Source: Nymphaea colorata (taxonomy: Eukaryota; Streptophyta; Magnoliopsida; Nymphaeales; Nymphaeaceae). Taken from it: 64,000 bases of DNA. Below are positions 61,887 through 64,000 of the stretch, piece by piece. The translations under genes and the position numbers were made by a program. The notes beneath the pieces are model-generated. The model searched no databases. It saw nothing but the letters and a program-made list of their open reading frames with translations, and was not told the DNA's origin. Each line of letters starts with the position of its first letter. Position 1 is the first letter of the stretch. The stretch lies in assembly GCF_008831285.2 (NCBI RefSeq), contig NC_045150.1:4660001-4724000 (forward strand), read 5' to 3'.

Positions 61887-64000
61887 CCCCCCTCATATTG
61901 AGCATGGAAGGCCGAATGCACAATTTGCTGCCAAGATCCTCAAATCCGACTATGGAGAGTGGCTTAGTAAACAGGTCAGCAATTTGATCTAGACTTGAAA
62001 TATAGCGAACTTGCAAATGGCTTTTGGCAATGTGATCTCAGATGTAATGAACATCAACTTCGATATGTTTAGATAGATGAGGAAAGACATGATTGGCCAA
62101 GAGATAGATCACACTGACATTATCACAAAAGATAGTGGGCACTTGTTGAGAAGAGATTTTCAGGTCTTGAAGTAGGTATGTAAGAAAAAGAACTTAAATG
62201 GCAGCGGAGGCAAGAGCCCAATATTCAGCCTCACTGCTGGATCTGGCAATAGTTGCTCGCTTCTGAGCAGACCATGAGAAGAGAGTGGCCAAGGAAGACT
62301 ACAAAACCCTTAGTAGATTTGCGATCATCAACATTACTAGCCCAATCGGCATCGGTATAAGCAGTCACATGTAAAGTGGTGGACGGGGGAAGGAGAAGAC
62401 CATGTCCAAGAGTATGTTTGACATAGCGAAATATTCTTTTGACTGCAGCCCAATGCGAATCACGAGGAGCATGCATATATTGACAAACTTTATTCACTAG
62501 ATAAGAGAGTTTAGGCCGAGTAATAGTGAGATATTGAAGTGCACCAACAACTTGATGATAAGGTGTAGGATCAAGCAGAGGGGTACCGTTAAGAGTTGAG
62601 AGAGTGTTGGACGTCATAAGGGTGGATACCGGCTTGACTCCGAGCATGTTATGGCGCATACATAGATCAACCATATACTTTTGTTGTGATAAAAACCGTC
62701 CATGAGAGGTATGATGAACCTCTATGCCAAAAAAATAATGTAAAGGGCCAAGATCTTTGAGAGGAAAGCGAGCAGCAAAGTAAGATCATCAAACATACAT
62801 ATGGAGCTCCCTGTGAATATAATGTCATTGACATAAACAAGTTGATAAATAAGAGAACCCTGTCTATCATAGACAAACATCAATATGTCAATCTTGGAGC
62901 TAGTGAACCCAAGATTCTGAAGGAACATATTAAGTTTGTGAAACTACAACCTGAGAGCTTGTTTGAGACCATAGATGGCCTTGCGAAGTTGACGAACATG
63001 ATTAGGAAGTTGAGGGCCAACATAGCCTTTTGATTGAGTCATATCACAGCTTTAGACAAGTCCCCGTGTAAGAATGTGTTTTTGATGTCCACCTGCTTGA
63101 TGGGCCAATAGTGCCTATTAGCAATAGTGAGCAAAAGGTGAATGGAAGTATACTTGGCAACTAGACTAAAGGTATCAAAATAGTTAAGGCCGGACTCCAA
63201 AGTGAAACCTCGAGCAACCAAACAAGCTTTGTGGTGCTCAATGGAGCCATCTAGTTTGCATTTGATTTTGTAAATCCATTTGGTATCGACAAGATTATAT
63301 GCTTGAGAATGACAAACCAATGTCCATGTCTAATTTTGTAGTAAAGCTTGAAACTCTTGGTCCATAGTTTGACATCAAGTTGCATGTTTTCATAGCTTGG
63401 GAGAAACAAGTAGGTTCGATTTCTTGATGAAGGTGTGCCTCAAGAGCAAGAGGAATGGGGTGTAAGAAAGATGCATAGACTTTGGGTTTAAGAGAGCTGG
63501 TTTGGGACCTAGTGATCATGTGATGTGATGGAGAACTAGAGGAAGTCAGTGGTGGAATAGGGGTGGGAGGGGTGGTTCCATCTAGTTCAGGTGATGGTGA
63601 AGGTAGGGAATCGTTGGGGTGAGTGTGAGTATGAAGATTAGATGTATGTTGTGGTATAGGTAAGGAGGTCGGTGGTTGGGGAATTAACGCTGATGGTGAA
63701 GGAGAGATGGGTAAGGAAATGTGTACCTGGATGGTGGGTGTAGGAGGATCAAAAGAGGTGGAGGTCGAGGCTGCTTTAAATGGAAAGACTTATTCATCAA
63801 AACTCACATTTCGGTTCACCATGATTTTCTGATTTTGTCTATCTTAGCACAAGTAACATTTGTGTTGACTGTTGTTGTAGCCCAAGAAAATACATTTGGT
63901 GGAGCTAAATTGCAACTTGTGATCATTATAAGGCCTAACACATGGGAAGCATGCACATCCAAAAACCTTCATGAATTTGTAATCAGGTGGCCACCCAAAT
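61887..64000 (-). pseudogene. Copia D pol remnant (integrase end to RNase H), truncated by window
   Basis: Minus strand, a copia lineage different from A-C. At about 63870-64000 the integrase end reads MKVFGC and KCIFLGYNNSQHKCYLC. Then come a Pro/Ser/Thr-rich linker, MITRSQTSSLKPK (63519), and RT pieces at 63320-63039 (KWIYKIKCKLDGSIEHHKACLVARGF, IKQVDIKNTFLHGDL). Next are 62928-62720 (LVYVNDIIFTGSS, the YVDD active site changed to YVND), 62674-62231 (TRPKLSYLVNKVCQYMHAP, TDADWASNVDDRKSTKGF) and 62016-61890 (QIADLFTKPLS). Frameshifts and stops between the pieces show decay. Confidence 0.88.

Overview
This is plant nuclear DNA, almost certainly from a flowering plant. The signs are many spliced genes with GT-AG introns, a cycloartenol-synthase-type oxidosqualene cyclase, a pollen-receptor-type LRR kinase, several Ty1/copia LTR retrotransposons with initiator-Met-tRNA primer sites, plant hAT transposons, and abundant AT/GA/CA microsatellites. 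I cannot name the species. All four host genes lie on the minus strand.

Layout, low to high coordinates. 1-4004: copia debris (RT/RNase H remnant with a 3' LTR, a separate integrase remnant, an isolated LTR), lying in what should be an intron of the cyclase gene. 4285-26660: 5' part of the cyclase (CAS-like). Six exons, about 309 codons, are visible; the C-terminal ~60% should lie beyond position 1. Exons 5 and 6 are separated by an 18.7-kb intron, of which 16.4 kb is one nested transposon stack: copia A (5288-21665, TSD GTTAT) contains a 3.0-kb probable solo LTR (7766-10785, TSD GGACC) and copia B (10961-19844, TSD GTAAA). Copia B carries an autonomous-type hAT element inside its gag (12062-15510, TSD GACACAAC). 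A second, decayed hAT relative lies at about 22077-22697.

26661-37163: gene-poor, AT-rich DNA with a foldback element just upstream of the cyclase, compound microsatellites and a weak LINE trace. 37164-40702: a three-exon pollen receptor-like kinase, 645 codons, splice phases consistent. 41889-49839: a seven-exon TruA-family pseudouridine synthase, 360 codons. 50444-55348: copia C, minus strand, with most of gag missing. 55382-55696: a MITE with GC-rich arms and a 10-bp TSD. 55706-60940: a four-exon plant gene that I do not recognise, with a one-base frame problem in exon 3. 61582-64000: degenerate copia D, minus strand, running off the window.

The genes do not form a pathway or cluster: sterol synthesis, pollen signalling and RNA modification are neighbours by position only. 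I found no undescribed biological system that I could defend. The most informative structure is the dated transposon stack, together with a palindrome around an AT-rich spacer that is shared by the LTRs of copia A, B and C although the rest of those LTRs has diverged.
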